The notes beneath the pieces were generated by a model that ran no database searches, was not told where the DNA came from, and worked only from the letters and a program-made list of their open reading frames with translations. DNA of 34,220 nt from Lineolata rhizophorae (lineage: Eukaryota > Ascomycota > Dothideomycetes > Lineolatales > Lineolataceae): positions 363,943 to 398,162 of the forward strand of contig MU001698.1 of the NCBI GenBank assembly GCA_010093515.1, read 5' to 3'. The first letter of the stretch is position 1; each line of letters starts with the position of its first letter. This document shows positions 10,153 through 20,658 of this stretch, piece by piece. A program made the translations under genes and the position numbers.

Positions 10153-11472
10153 TCACGGTTTGTTGAGCTCCAAGCGACGCCAAATATTAGCCAGAATCTG
10201 ATCGAGTCCGCCGGCTTCCTTCTCCTTCTTTTCAGCCTCCAACACATTGATGCGCTTGACTATGAGTCCGGTGTCGGTCATTTTCCAGCCCTTTGGCACG
10301 ACCACTGGATCGCTGACGTCGCAATCAGTGCGGAAGAAACAGTAGCGGTCTTCGACGTTCAACTCTTTGCTCTCCGCTTTCGAAACCAACCCGACGACTT
10401 TACGGGGCTGGAAAGCTTTAGCTCCGGAGCGTGGCACCGTGCGATCCCAAAATTTTAGTTTCCAGACTCGCTCCAAGATCTCGCGGTCAATGAGCCAATC
10501 GATCACGTACGAGGGTTCCGGGTATTTGCGGATGGGGAATGTAAGGTGCTCGTAGCCATCGTGAGGAAAAGGACTCTTAGTAAAGTCGCGCATTTCCATG
10601 ACCACCAGGCTGACATAGTATGGGGGAAATTTCTCGCACTCGTTGACCTCCGAACCGGCGGAACGATGGACCAGGGCCTCTATACTGCCGCCAAAAATGT
10701 ACTTCTCCCACTCCCACCCGACTTCCATCAGCCGATTGTCTCGGATGAAATCTTGGTAGTCGTACGCATTGTACTCATTTCGGGCGTACTCGACCGCATG
10801 TGCGATCTCATGGCACAAGTTGATGGCAAGTCGCAATCCGGACAGTGCCATTAGCCCGGTATTACCATTCTCGACGCCTGTCTGATACCGAAAGAACTCG
10901 GCCGTGTCGATTGCTATATGGGAGCCTGTTCCATCGAAATGCGACATCGTTTTGAGTATGTTGTCATACTGAAACCTTGGCGAGGTGCTCACTGCGGTGC
11001 GCAGCATTTGGCCATGCGGAGTTGACTTTTTGAGCCCAAATGTCACGATTCTGGAAAGCTCCTCAAATCGGTCGTGGACCTGCTGGACTTGCTCAGCTGT
11101 CAGAGACTCTGGTGTGTCGTGGATCTCGTGCATGTACTGCTCGTTCGGATAGCCGTACACGGTTCCTCTGCTTTGAGTCCGCTTGCCGTGAAAGATCCAC
11201 CACCAGAATGGCAGGATTGAGGCAGTGGTAAGGAACCGAGTTGCCAGGTGGAACACCGGCCGCATGTTTTCGTACTGTTCTCCCGAGATCTCCGCTCCCC
11301 AATTTTGACGCATGAAGATCTTGTGAATGTGTCCGCCCAGTTTCCCAATGTCGACATTGATCGGCTCCATATTCCAGAAGAATGGCTGGTTGTATGCCGG
11401 CTCGTTAGGGAAGTTGGTAACTACGTCAAGAGTAGTAGGGCTCTTTCTCCAGGGCATGATGTGTAGACCCAA
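10153..11472 (-). CDS. Uncharacterised HExxH zincin-like protein
   Basis: This is an intronless 439-aa open frame with no stop from 11472 to 10153. The function is not recognised. Residues 218-230 read NLCHEIAHAVEYA. H221-E-I-A-H225 is the zinc-binding and catalytic signature of zincin metallopeptidases, set in a hydrophobic helix. About 25 residues later come E250 and E254 in MEVGWEWEKYIFGG, either of which could be the third zinc ligand as in gluzincins. I recall a similar E-x-G-x-x-x-E-x-x-x-FGG block in unnamed fungal proteins, but this is unchecked. There is a hydrophobic patch at 84-94 (ILPFWWWIF) but no clear signal peptide. The C-terminus is charged (EAEKKEKE). The first codon is at 11472, with a second Met at residue 6. 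Base composition is nearer 50% GC than in neighbouring core genes, and AT-rich spacers lie on both sides, so it looks like an accessory or lineage-restricted gene. Confidence 0.72.
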   Translation of the reverse strand: MGLHIMPWRKSPTTLDVVTNFPNEPAYNQPFFWNMEPINVDIGKLGGHIHKIFMRQNWGAEISGEQYENMRPVFHLATRFLTTASILPFWWWIFHGKRTQSRGTVYGYPNEQYMHEIHDTPESLTAEQVQQVHDRFEELSRIVTFGLKKSTPHGQMLRTAVSTSPRFQYDNILKTMSHFDGTGSHIAIDTAEFFRYQTGVENGNTGLMALSGLRLAINLCHEIAHAVEYARNEYNAYDYQDFIRDNRLMEVGWEWEKYIFGGSIEALVHRSAGSEVNECEKFPPYYVSLVVMEMRDFTKSPFPHDGYEHLTFPIRKYPEPSYVIDWLIDREILERVWKLKFWDRTVPRSGAKAFQPRKVVGLVSKAESKELNVEDRYCFFRTDCDVSDPVVVPKGWKMTDTGLIVKRINVLEAEKKEKEAGGLDQILANIWRRLELNKP

Positions 11473-13416
11473 CCCTAGAGGTCGACCTCACAGTGCCCGC
11501 GAGACGCAGCGACTAGAACCCTGACGCATTCCGTCATTTTATTTGTTAGTATCTTAGTTAACTATGCCGTAAAAAAGCAAGATAAGGGCGGAAGAATATT
11601 TACGCTCAAACTACGGGGAATAAGTGTATACCTTTTGTAGGAATTATACTAGGATATGTCTGACGCGCGCAGTAGCAATGTAAGAAGTTGCTGCCACACT
11701 GCTTTGGAATTCTTGTTTTGGGGGAAAAGATCTCGATGCATCGTGTGCAGCTAATGCAGACTTAGCTCGAAAGTATAGCTCGATCGTTCGTTCACACTAG
11801 GCGGGTACAAATGAGAACGGGCAATATCACATGAAACGTTTAAATGACTTAGCACGTGTACCAAACTGATTCACAGCGGACGAGATTTTCTGTGGACTGT
11901 TATCATTCTCTCAATCACAATACTAAGAAATAATATCTGCCTCCATTGTACAATATAAGAGATTGTACGATAGTGGTGTTCTCTCAAATTGAATAGATGG
12001 TGTGCTCCACAAGGTACAGAATTTTATTGCTAGCAGTGCCAAACCAATTTTTAAACGGAGAAGATCAAAAATAAGAACTTACGAACGATTGATATGGTCG
12101 AAGAACCAACCTTGGAGGCCAAGAGTCTCGACAGTTCCGCGCTCAGATTAAATTATTCGCCTGCTCACTTCGCATATAGAACAGATGTTTGGAGCCGTCC
12201 TAGGTAACGAATACAACATAATCTCACCTAGGTCCCGGAAAATCAGAAACTAATTTAAGAGCAAGAGATACAGGTCAGAGGAAGTGAAGGAGCATAAAGC
12301 TTTAGAGACAAGCACTATATCACTCAAAAATTTTACAAATATTTTCAAGTGGTTTCTTTATAACGAAATAGTTGTCCTTCCCGGGTTGGTGTGTTAAATT
12401 AATTAAACTTAGAATCTGTGTTTGGCTTCTAAAATAAGACCCTATTATCTAACTCCAATAACATAATGCCTAATATTATCATGATCACAGGCACCAGCGA
12501 TCTGCTGAGTATGGCTGGCTTGCATTACGATGCAATGATGTGATTGAACTATTTGAATTCAATCGCTGAATTGACATTTGGATATTTTTTTTATCTGATA
12601 ATTCACCTCAAGAGTACCAGCTTTAGTTCTAGCAACAGATACTTCACATTTAGTTAAAACATGACGCATTTTGGATAACAACGCCATAGAAGCAGATCTT
12701 GTACTTCACTCTATTCCGATACCAGGCGAGGATTTGATACTTTGACCGCCATAAAGGATCCACTGCTAAATATTGTATCTTACTTACCTACTAATTCGAT
12801 CCTCTATTAATAGGTGAGTAAAGAAGGCATTAGGGATGCTGATGGGAATGTTGGATTGAGAGGGGGTACGAGATTTCGGCGGTTGTTGTGGTTCAGAATG
12901 TAGACAGATTTGCAATATTAAGTTGTGGGAAGATGGTACTTTGGGCCGTATATCTTGTGTTGAGGCTATCGGAGAGTTGATTACGCGCGTCATTGGGAGG
13001 AAAATACAGGTGTTCTGTTTGTTGATTAGAATTTGTGGTGTTGACAGAAGCTGTGGAGACTTACATTGTGCCCAGCCTTTTCAACAACCTGCCTACCTTA
13101 GCTAAACATAGGTCATGTGCTAATGTCTATCTTGGAAGAGAATGCAGTCATAAGTTGATGTACTAGAAGTACTACAATATACCTACTCGTAGCAAAACAC
13201 TGCTACAGAATAGAATGACTCGGATGTGCCGCATCCATCACGCCCGTCACCACACAAGAAACTCAACCACAACACTAACCAGTACAATCATGCTTATTAC
13301 CGACAGATCTCGTACACCCCCCCAGTACACGTTCGTCTCACACTGCCAGTATACAAATACTCTGTCCTAAGCCATGCAAGTCACCTATCTTTCCCCCAAC
13401 GCCGTACTTCCGACCG
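11473..13416. other. AT-rich spacer, no recognised gene
   Basis: This is almost 2 kb of low-GC DNA, lowest at about 12300-12660, with no ORF of interest. The left edge should hold the promoter of the HExxH gene, and the right edge (about 13230-13416) the 3' untranslated region of the minus-strand Lunapark gene. No tRNA or long inverted repeat was found by eye. Confidence 0.5.
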
Positions 13417-15028
13417 TTATGCCTCCTTGCCCTTGCCCCTCCTGCGTATTCCTTTCTGATCCGGCCTATCCCTGGCCGTCCCTGCCTCCTCACCACCGTC
13501 TTCTTCCGCTTTCGCGACTCCCTCCGTCTGCCCTTCCGCCCCTGCCTCATCGTAATCTCCACCATCCCCTCCCACGTTAACACTCCGCTCACCCTCTGAA
13601 TCCCCATCTTTCTCCGCATCCACATCCTCCACCTTAACACTCCACCTAGGCCTCTCCACCCCCCTCACCTCCCCAGCCCCCACACCCGCAACCCCAGCGC
13701 CGCTTCCTCGCTCCCTCTCCCTCTCCACCCCATTCCACGCCCCACACCCCGCACACCTCCACCTCCCCACCTCCTCCAACACCGTCACCCCCGGGGGCGC
13801 GGTCCCGTTCACCAGCCTGCACCGCTCGCAAATAAGCGCGACGCGGTTCCGCGGCGCCGTCTCGTCGTCTCCGAGAAGCGCATCCAGCAAGCGATCAAGA
13901 ACGCCCTGTTTGGCGGGGGCGCTACCGGGGGCGGGCGGCGGGGGCGCCCCTGCGTAGGCTTGCAGAACAGGCGGCGGTGGAGGAGGGGGGTCGAACTCGT
14001 CGAAGGCGTTGGGCGCGAACTCGGCGGTTGGGCCGAGGGCGGCGGCGTCGGGCGAAAGGGCGGAGGGCGGGCGGGGGAGGCCGTGCGGAGAAGAGAAGGG
14101 AGGCGAGCTGGGCGGCGCGTGGGGCGAGGCGGGACCGGGTGCCGTCGAGGGCCGTTGGATGTTGGCCGTCGGCGGCGGTTGGAACGGTAGCTGCGGTTGC
14201 TGCTGCGGGCCACCGAGGCTCTGGCGTCCGTCGCCCGCGCCGCCGCTTTGGAGAGATTGGCGACCCCGTATGCCGTGTTTAGACGCGTCGGCCCCGCCCG
14301 CGGGGGAGGCCGAGTCGGAGTGCTGTCGTGGTTGGGCATATTTCTCGAGGAGCTGCTGCGTCGAGTCGTATTTGGTGGCCTGCTTGAGCTGGGCGATGGT
14401 GGCGTCGCGCTGCGTGTAGAGCGAATCGAGGTGGGATTGCGTCTTGTTGATGCGCCAGGTGTAGTAGGAAGCCAGGGCTGTGCGGACGGCGTAGATGCTT
14501 TTTCCATTCAATGTCAGCGTCTACGTTTGGCTGCACTACTTCCAATGCATACGCTCTTGGGAGGTAGGAGGGAGAGAGGAGAGGAAGGAAGGACTCACAC
14601 GAAAGGGCCGCCAGTTACGGCGGCCCATTCAATCGGCTTCCATTTCTTCCACCCGACGACGAGGACGAGGATAAGGGAGGCAAAGATGTAACCGAAGGTG
14701 GCGTAGAGGGTCCAGAGGACCCTGAGGCGGCGGGAGCGGCGGCGCAAGGCATCATTCGAAGCGCTGGTGCGGGCGATCTTGGCGGAGAGGCTGGAAAGCG
14801 TCTTCTCAAAGGCAGCGGCGTCGGAGGCCTAGCACGGAGCGTGTAAGGTTGAATTAGTGGCACGGCCTCAAGAGGGCGACGAAGCAAAAGGTAGCATAGT
14901 AGACATGGAGGCAGAGACGTTGGGAGCGGTGGATTTGGAGCTCTCGCCGAGGGCTTCTTCGAGTCCGCCACAAGACAGCCACCGGGCGTAGACCGGGAAC
15001 TCACCTTCCACGGCCAGAACGACACCAT
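13417..15028 (-). CDS. LNP1: Lunapark-family ER junction protein
   Basis: Lunapark proteins stabilise three-way junctions of the tubular ER. Exons are 15005-15028, 14599-14828 and 13417-14497, giving 444 aa. The start MVSFWPWK is the fungal Lunapark N-terminus, and the join to ASDAAAFEKTLSSLSAKI is in phase 0. Two membrane segments lie at about 45-67 (VLWTLYATFGYIFASLILVLV) and 72-97, with the second intron splitting GGPF/VIYAVRT. A short coiled coil follows (100-140, ending ATKYDSTQQLLEKYAQ), then a long Pro/Ser/Gly-rich linker. The Lunapark zinc ribbon has C308-x-x-C311 (ALICERCRLVNG) and C333-x-x-C336 (WRCAGCGAWNG). The C-terminus is acidic and disordered. A simple open frame starting at 14511 begins inside the second intron and is not the true start. 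The gene is divergent from the golgin gene. Confidence 0.94.
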
Positions 15029-15581
15029 CGTGACGCGTCAGTGGTCGCCGGTTAGCACTGGGCTCGTAGATGCAGAGCTTGGGGCATATTTTGCGTCGTA
15101 GACGGAGAAAGGAAAGGGAAAAGAGCGTGGGCGCGGCAAGTCGGCAAGACGCACTTTGTCGACAACGTCGCTCCGCCGCAGGCAGCAAGTCGGCGGCGGA
15201 GCCTCGTCCCCCGCCCCGCCCCGGCCTTGGCGGCGCGGCGTTCCCTCCGCCCCGAGGCACGGACTCTTGGACCTCCCCGTGCCTCCTGGCCGTCCGCCTG
15301 CGTCTCTCGTCGCGTCACTCCGCGACCTCCCAGGCTCGTCTCGCACTGCGCGAGACAGCGTCTGCTATAGTGTCTTTCCTTCCGCAGTCCGTCGACCCCT
15401 GACCTGTCCGCATTGGTTTCCATTAAAGCGGTCCGCCGCTGTCCGAGAGCTGCGATTCTCGCTCCTCCGCAGTGCACGTTCGCCAACTTTGCGGCTTCTA
15501 CACAGACGTGCCAGGCGACGTCGCCTTTCCCTGCGCGCTCAAGCCCCGTTCGACGAGGTATCCACATAGAAGCGCATCACC
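15029..15581. promoter_or_regulatory. Shared divergent promoter of Lunapark and the GRIP golgin
   Basis: The two start codons are 553 bases apart and point away from each other. The golgin side (about 15170-15581) is strongly C/T-rich on the plus strand, as is usual for fungal leaders. No TATA box is visible in either direction. Co-regulation of an ER-shaping protein and a Golgi tether is an inference from the arrangement only. Confidence 0.6.
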
Positions 15582-18500
15582 ATGTTCCAGGTACATCCTT
15601 CACGCTTCCGCCCACGACACGTCCACGAACACCCCCGTCTCGCAGCTCTCCCCTTCTCCCGACTCCCCGCCCGCACACCAGACTAACCCGCCCCACTCCA
15701 GCGCCTCAAAGGCGCCATCGACTCCCGCATCGCCGAAGAGCAAGCCCGCCAAGCCCGCGCCTCATCCGAGCTCTCGCGCTCCGCCGCCGCCTCGCCTTCC
15801 TCCTCTTCCGCCGCCGCCAACGCCCGGCGCTCCGCGTCCCAGTCCCGCCGCTCGCCGACGAAACAAGCTGCTGGAGGAGGAGGAGGAGGAGGAGGAGGAG
15901 GAGGCGGAGGAGGAGCGGGACGGGGTCCGCCCCAGCGCCCGTCCGGCGCGGCGCGCTCGCGGTCGGACTCGGTTGCGCGGGGACGCGGGGGGATTGCCGC
16001 TGGGGGAGCGACCGCGCGAGGCCCCGATCCCAGCGAGTTCGAGCCAGAGTTTGTTGTCGGTGATGATGGGGTGGAAGGCGAGGGAGAGGGAGAGGGAGAG
16101 GGAGATGGCGTGGGAAGTAGTGGAGACGGAAGCGGGACGGGCACCCCGAATGTGAGAGAGGATAAGGAAGGGGATGAGGAGGGGGAGCGCGGCAGTGGCG
16201 AGAATGCGAAGAAGGATGGAGAGGGAAGTGAGGGGAGGCAGGGAGGGCACCGCGAAGGTACTGAGACGCCGCGCCGCACGAGCACACCGGTTACTGGTGG
16301 CAGGCGGGAGAGAACGGCGAGTAATGCGCCGGCACTGTCGCAGCAGGCGGCAGAATTGCCTACGGAAGTGAGGGTCAAGTTGAGGAAGTTGGAGAAGCTG
16401 GAGCCAAAGTATTCTGGTGAGTGCATAGCTCTCTTTTCCCGTTGTCCTCGTGCTTCTAGGCGGCAATCTACATGCACAGTGTATCAAGCGAGGTGGGCAA
16501 CGGTGTAACTAGTGCTACATTCGTCGCACTACGTATATATCCACCCTACCCCTCTTCGTTCCTGACTATCCTCCTAATTCAAATAAACCGCTACGGAGAA
16601 AGTCTCACAGTCAACAAATAGAACTCCTCCGCTCTTACCGCCTTGCCCACGCACGCGTCACGTCCATTGAACCCTTCGAGGCGACTCTTCGCGAAACAAC
16701 GCCCTTGACCTCCATCGCCGACCCGCCTGCCTTCTCCGAGTACCTGTCGCAGCTAGCGCGTCGCGCGGACTTGGTCATGGAGGAGCTGCGGCGCATGGCG
16801 GCGGAACGGGACGGGCTGAAGAAGCGGTGCGAGGAGAGCGAGGCAGAAGCCGAGAAGCTGAGGACGGAGAACGAGGAGTTGAAGAAGCTGAAAAGCGACG
16901 AGGGCGACAAGGCTGAGCATGGAGAGAAAAAGGGGGAGAAGAAAGAGGGAAAGGGAGAGGAGAGTGTTAAGCGTGAGCAAGAGGAAGGCGAGGACTTCTT
17001 CAACTACGACGACGAGCTACCGCGCGTGAGGTCCGAGCTCGCGCAGCGCGAGGGCGAGGTCGAGTCCCTGCGCGCGCGCAACGAGCAGCTGGCGACGGAC
17101 CTGGCGACGGCTAACGAGTCAGCGGAACAGCTGGTCGCTAGCCTGGAAAAAGCCACGCGAGACTACCAGGACTTGCAGGAAACGAAGGCGCACACAGAGG
17201 CTGAGGTTGGGGTCAAGCTGGCGAGTGTGCAAGAGGATGCGGAAGGGGTAAGGGCGGAACTGAAGGACGTAAGGAGGACAATGGTGAGGTTAGAGGAAGA
17301 GAAGAAGGTATTGGAAGGGAAACTGGAGAGGGAGGAGGGGCTGAGGAGGGCGGCGGAGGAGAAGATAGAGGCGAAGGATAGGGAGGAAAAAAAGGTCTTG
17401 GTAGATGAGGAAGAAGCGAAGAAGGCGGAAGAAGAGGTGCAGAAGCTGAAGGGGGAGATAGGAGAGTTGGAAGGCCAGATTGGGAGTCTGAAGGAAGAGC
17501 AGGACAAAGCGACAAGGCGTGGAGATACGCTGAATAAGCTGGTTGAGACGCTGCGTGCGCAGGTGAAGGAAGCAGAGGAAGCGAAGGAGGAGGGCAAGAA
17601 GAGGGTCGAGGATCTTGAGGAACAGCTACGGAATAAAGAAACTGCTGCTGCTACTGCTACAGCCGAGACAAACGGCGAGGCGGCCGCGGACGCGCAGCAG
17701 TCGGACAACGAACCGCAAGCCGATACCGCCTCGACCACGGCGGCCGGCGGGAAGAAAAAGAAGAACAATAAGAAGAAGAAGAAAGGCGGTGCCAAGGCGG
17801 GTGGTGCTCTCGCCGGCCCCGGTGGCGGGGCGTCGGCACCAGCGACCCAGGGTGCCGGAGCGGCTGCTGCAGCCAGGCCTGAGGTTGATGCGGCTGCGAC
17901 GAAGGAACTCGAAAAGCAGCTAGCTGAAATGAAGGTAGCCCTCGCAGAAAAGGATGCCGCCATCGACCGGATGCACGCGAAGCTGAAGGACCAGGACGAC
18001 CTCCGCGAGGAGATCGAGGGGTTGAAAGACGACCTGCTGAACGTGGGCTCGGAGCATGTCGAGGCCAAGGACCGCATCAAGGAACTGACCGCCGAGAAAG
18101 CCGCGTTGCAGGAGCGCATGTCGGCGCTAGAGAAGGAGCTCGCCGAGGTGAAAGTCAGCCATGACAGCGCAACAGCAAACTCGGAGCAGGCGCGGTCGCA
18201 GCTCGCGGAGGACTTTGAGGCGCTCAAGCACCGCGCTGACGGCCTCGAGACGGACCTCGCTGCCGCCCAGCAGCTCGCTGCTCAGCGCTTCCGCGACCTG
18301 ACCGACCTGCGTGAAGTATTAGGCAAGGCACAGCCGGAGCTAGCAGCGCTGCGTGCCGAAGTGACCGAGCTGCGCGGTGCCAAGGAACAGCTCGCCGGAC
18401 GCATGGCGGACGTGCGACGTCTTGAGGCTCGCGAGAGAGACCTCCGGCAGGAGATTGCGACAGCGAAGGCGCGGTTGGTGGACCGGGAGGCCGAGGTGCG

Positions 18501-19960
18501 CAGTCTGAGCGAGAAGCAGCAGCAAGACGTGGCGCAGCGGCTAGCGCTGGAGGAGAGCTTGCGGCGGGCGCAGCGCGACGGGGGCCGGGCGGAGAGCGAG
18601 CGGCGCGAGACGGCCGAGGCGCGGGACAAGCTCGCGCGGGACCTTGCGCGGGCCAACGAGGAGCTGGGCGGGGCGCGGGCGCGGGTCCAGGAGCTGGAGC
18701 GGCGGGCGGCGGAGCTGTCGGACGGGGCGGCGGCGCTGCGGGACGACCTGGAGCTCAAGGCGGCGCAGGCCGCGTCAGCACAGAGCCTCATGGGCGCGCT
18801 GCAGGACCAGAGCGGCGAGCTGGGCGCGCAGATGAAGGAGGTGCGCGCGCGGTGCGAGAGCCTCGAGGACGAGCTCGCCGACGCGCACCGCCTGCTGGCC
18901 GAGCGCGGCAGGGAGGCGGACACGATGCGGCGGCTGCTGAGCGAGGTGGAGGGCCGCGCCGAGCAGCGGGTGCGCGAGCTGAGAGAGGCGGCGGAGCAGG
19001 CTGTCGAGGAGCGGGATCGCGCCGAGGAGGCGGCGGCGGGGGCGGGGCGTAGGAGGGCGAGAGAGGTGGAAGAGTGGAGGGCGAGGGCGAGGGAGGCAGA
19101 GGGGAAGGTGAGGGTGCTGGAGGAGGAGAATAGAGAGGGCAGCGGGGAGAAGCAAGGGTTGGAGAGGAGGGTCGAGGAGAGCGAGAAGAGGTGGAAGAGG
19201 GCGGAAGGGGAGCTGGCCGAGGTGAGGAAGGCGATGGAGGCGTTGAGGGAGGCGCTCGAGGAGAGCGAGCGCGTCGGGCGGGAGGCGGAGAGGGAGAGGG
19301 GCGAGCTGCGCAGGGCGGTCGAGGTGGAGAAGGAGAGAGCCGAGGGCATCAGGAAGGCGGGCAAGGTCGGTGCAATCCTCTCATCTCTATTTGCGTGCTT
19401 TCGTCCGCTATGCGTTCTTTTGGTGTCATTCTTTTTGGCTAACAATTTCTCCGCTCTCCTTCCGCGCAGGCCATGGCCGACGAACTCCGCGCTCTCAAGG
19501 AGACCGCCAAGGCGCAGCAGCCGTCGGCGCGCCCCTCGCTCGACCGCTCCACCACGGCCGCCTCCTCCTCGTCCCCTTCGCGCATCGCGTCCCCCGTCTC
19601 CGCCGGTCCCACCGGCCGCGCCGGCCCGTCGGCGCCCGCCAGCGGCGCGGCGAGCCCGCAGCGCCACCACCCGGCGCCAGCGGCTGGCGGCGGCGGTGGC
19701 GGCGGCGGCGGCGGCGGGGCCGGGAACGTCGATTACGTCTACTTGAAGAACGTGCTCCTGCAGTTCTTGGAGCAGAGGGACAAGAATCATCAGAAGCAGT
19801 TGGTGCCGGTGTTGGGGATGCTGCTGCGGTTTGATAAGTGAGTGCTTCCCTTTTCCACCATTTTAGTTTAATTTTTACGAGGCTGGGCCGGGGGGCTGAT
19901 ATGTGGTGCTCGTATAGGAAGGATGAGCAGAAGTGGATGGCGGCTATCAGTGCGAGGTAG
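15582..19960 (+). CDS. IMH1: GRIP-domain golgin (IMH1-like)
   Basis: Long coiled-coil tether of the trans-Golgi. In this family the GRIP domain binds Arl1-GTP and the coiled coil captures endosome-derived vesicles. Exons are 15582-15590, 15702-16416, 16622-19365, 19470-19837 and 19918-19960, all in frame, giving 1292 aa. The first exon encodes only MFQ, which joins RLKGAIDSRIAEEQARQ, the fungal golgin N-terminus. Residues 20-230 are Ser/Gly/Glu-rich and disordered, with a poly-Gly run. The coiled coil is in two blocks, about 275-580 and 665-1165, separated by an Ala/Gly linker with a lysine cluster (GGKKKKNNKKKKKGG). A Ser/Pro/Gly hinge precedes the GRIP domain at about 1242-1292 (VYLKNVLLQFLEQRDK, LVPVLGMLLRFDKKDE, WMAAI). 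The third intron has a weak GTCGGT donor, but the exon beyond it reads on in frame. IMH1 is the closest yeast equivalent. Orthology is inferred. Confidence 0.93.
15873..15919 (+). repeat. GGA triplet microsatellite in the golgin coding region
   Basis: A run of GGA repeats, broken by one GGC, codes for about 13 consecutive glycines in the disordered N-terminal region of the golgin. A second short repeat of GAGGGA units lies at about 16079-16105 and codes for alternating Glu-Gly. Both are in frame and likely to vary in length between strains. Confidence 0.85.
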
Positions 19961-20621
19961 GCGTTGGGAATAGCTGCTCCGTTGGATGATGGTTGCTCGG
20001 CGAAGGAAAACATGTTGCTAGGGGTTGGAGGGGGCAAAACGCTGTGGCTGTCTTTGGGGGGTGAGGTGGCTAGACATATTTACTACTGGGCTTGCACTTA
20101 GCACGGTCAATCGGGTGCGTAACGTGAAGGTGCTTTGTTTTTCTTCCGTTCAATCAATTGTATTTCTAGCTTCGTGGCGCAGAGAGCCTATCTAGAAGAT
20201 AATAGTCTCAAACAGGCGAATTCGCCCCTTCTTTACATCCGGCCACGGAGTCGACGACAGCATGCTGCGCAGAAGCCCTCATATCGTGGCATGTGCTCGG
20301 TGCATGACTTCTCAAGCTCAATACACCGTGCGCATGATTGATGCCGCGAAACTCGGCCTGGGCGTGGAACCCAAGGTCGGTCCCCGAGATCTGCCCGAGC
20401 GGAAGAGGCACTCTTTGCATTGCGTCATAGCGCAGCGCTGTAGGTCATACGCCAGGCTATACCTACTTTACCTATGCAGCACAGGATAGTGGCGGCATTT
20501 TTTCCTTCGCCTTTGGGGCTTGAACAGGGAGGTCTGGAAGATATTTTTGGCAGCTCAGGTGCTTTGCGGTCAGGGCGGGACGGGGATTGTCGTTCCCGGG
20601 ACAGCCGCGGGTCGAGGTTGC

Positions 20622-20658
<37 letters not shown>

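Noticed and set aside
3190-11875. Shared 13-base word TGTACCAAACTGA near 3198 and 11857
   Set aside because: The flanks do not align, so a common repeat cannot be supported by eye.
13809-14545. Long frames overlapping Lunapark exon 3 on both strands
   Set aside because: Shadows of the GC-rich Pro/Ser linker. Only the frame with the CxxC pairs and the coiled coil matches a family.
18282-19790. 502-codon minus-strand frame opposite the golgin
   Set aside because: Ser/Arg/Ala-rich antisense of a GC-biased coiled coil. There is no domain, and the plus strand is a clear golgin.
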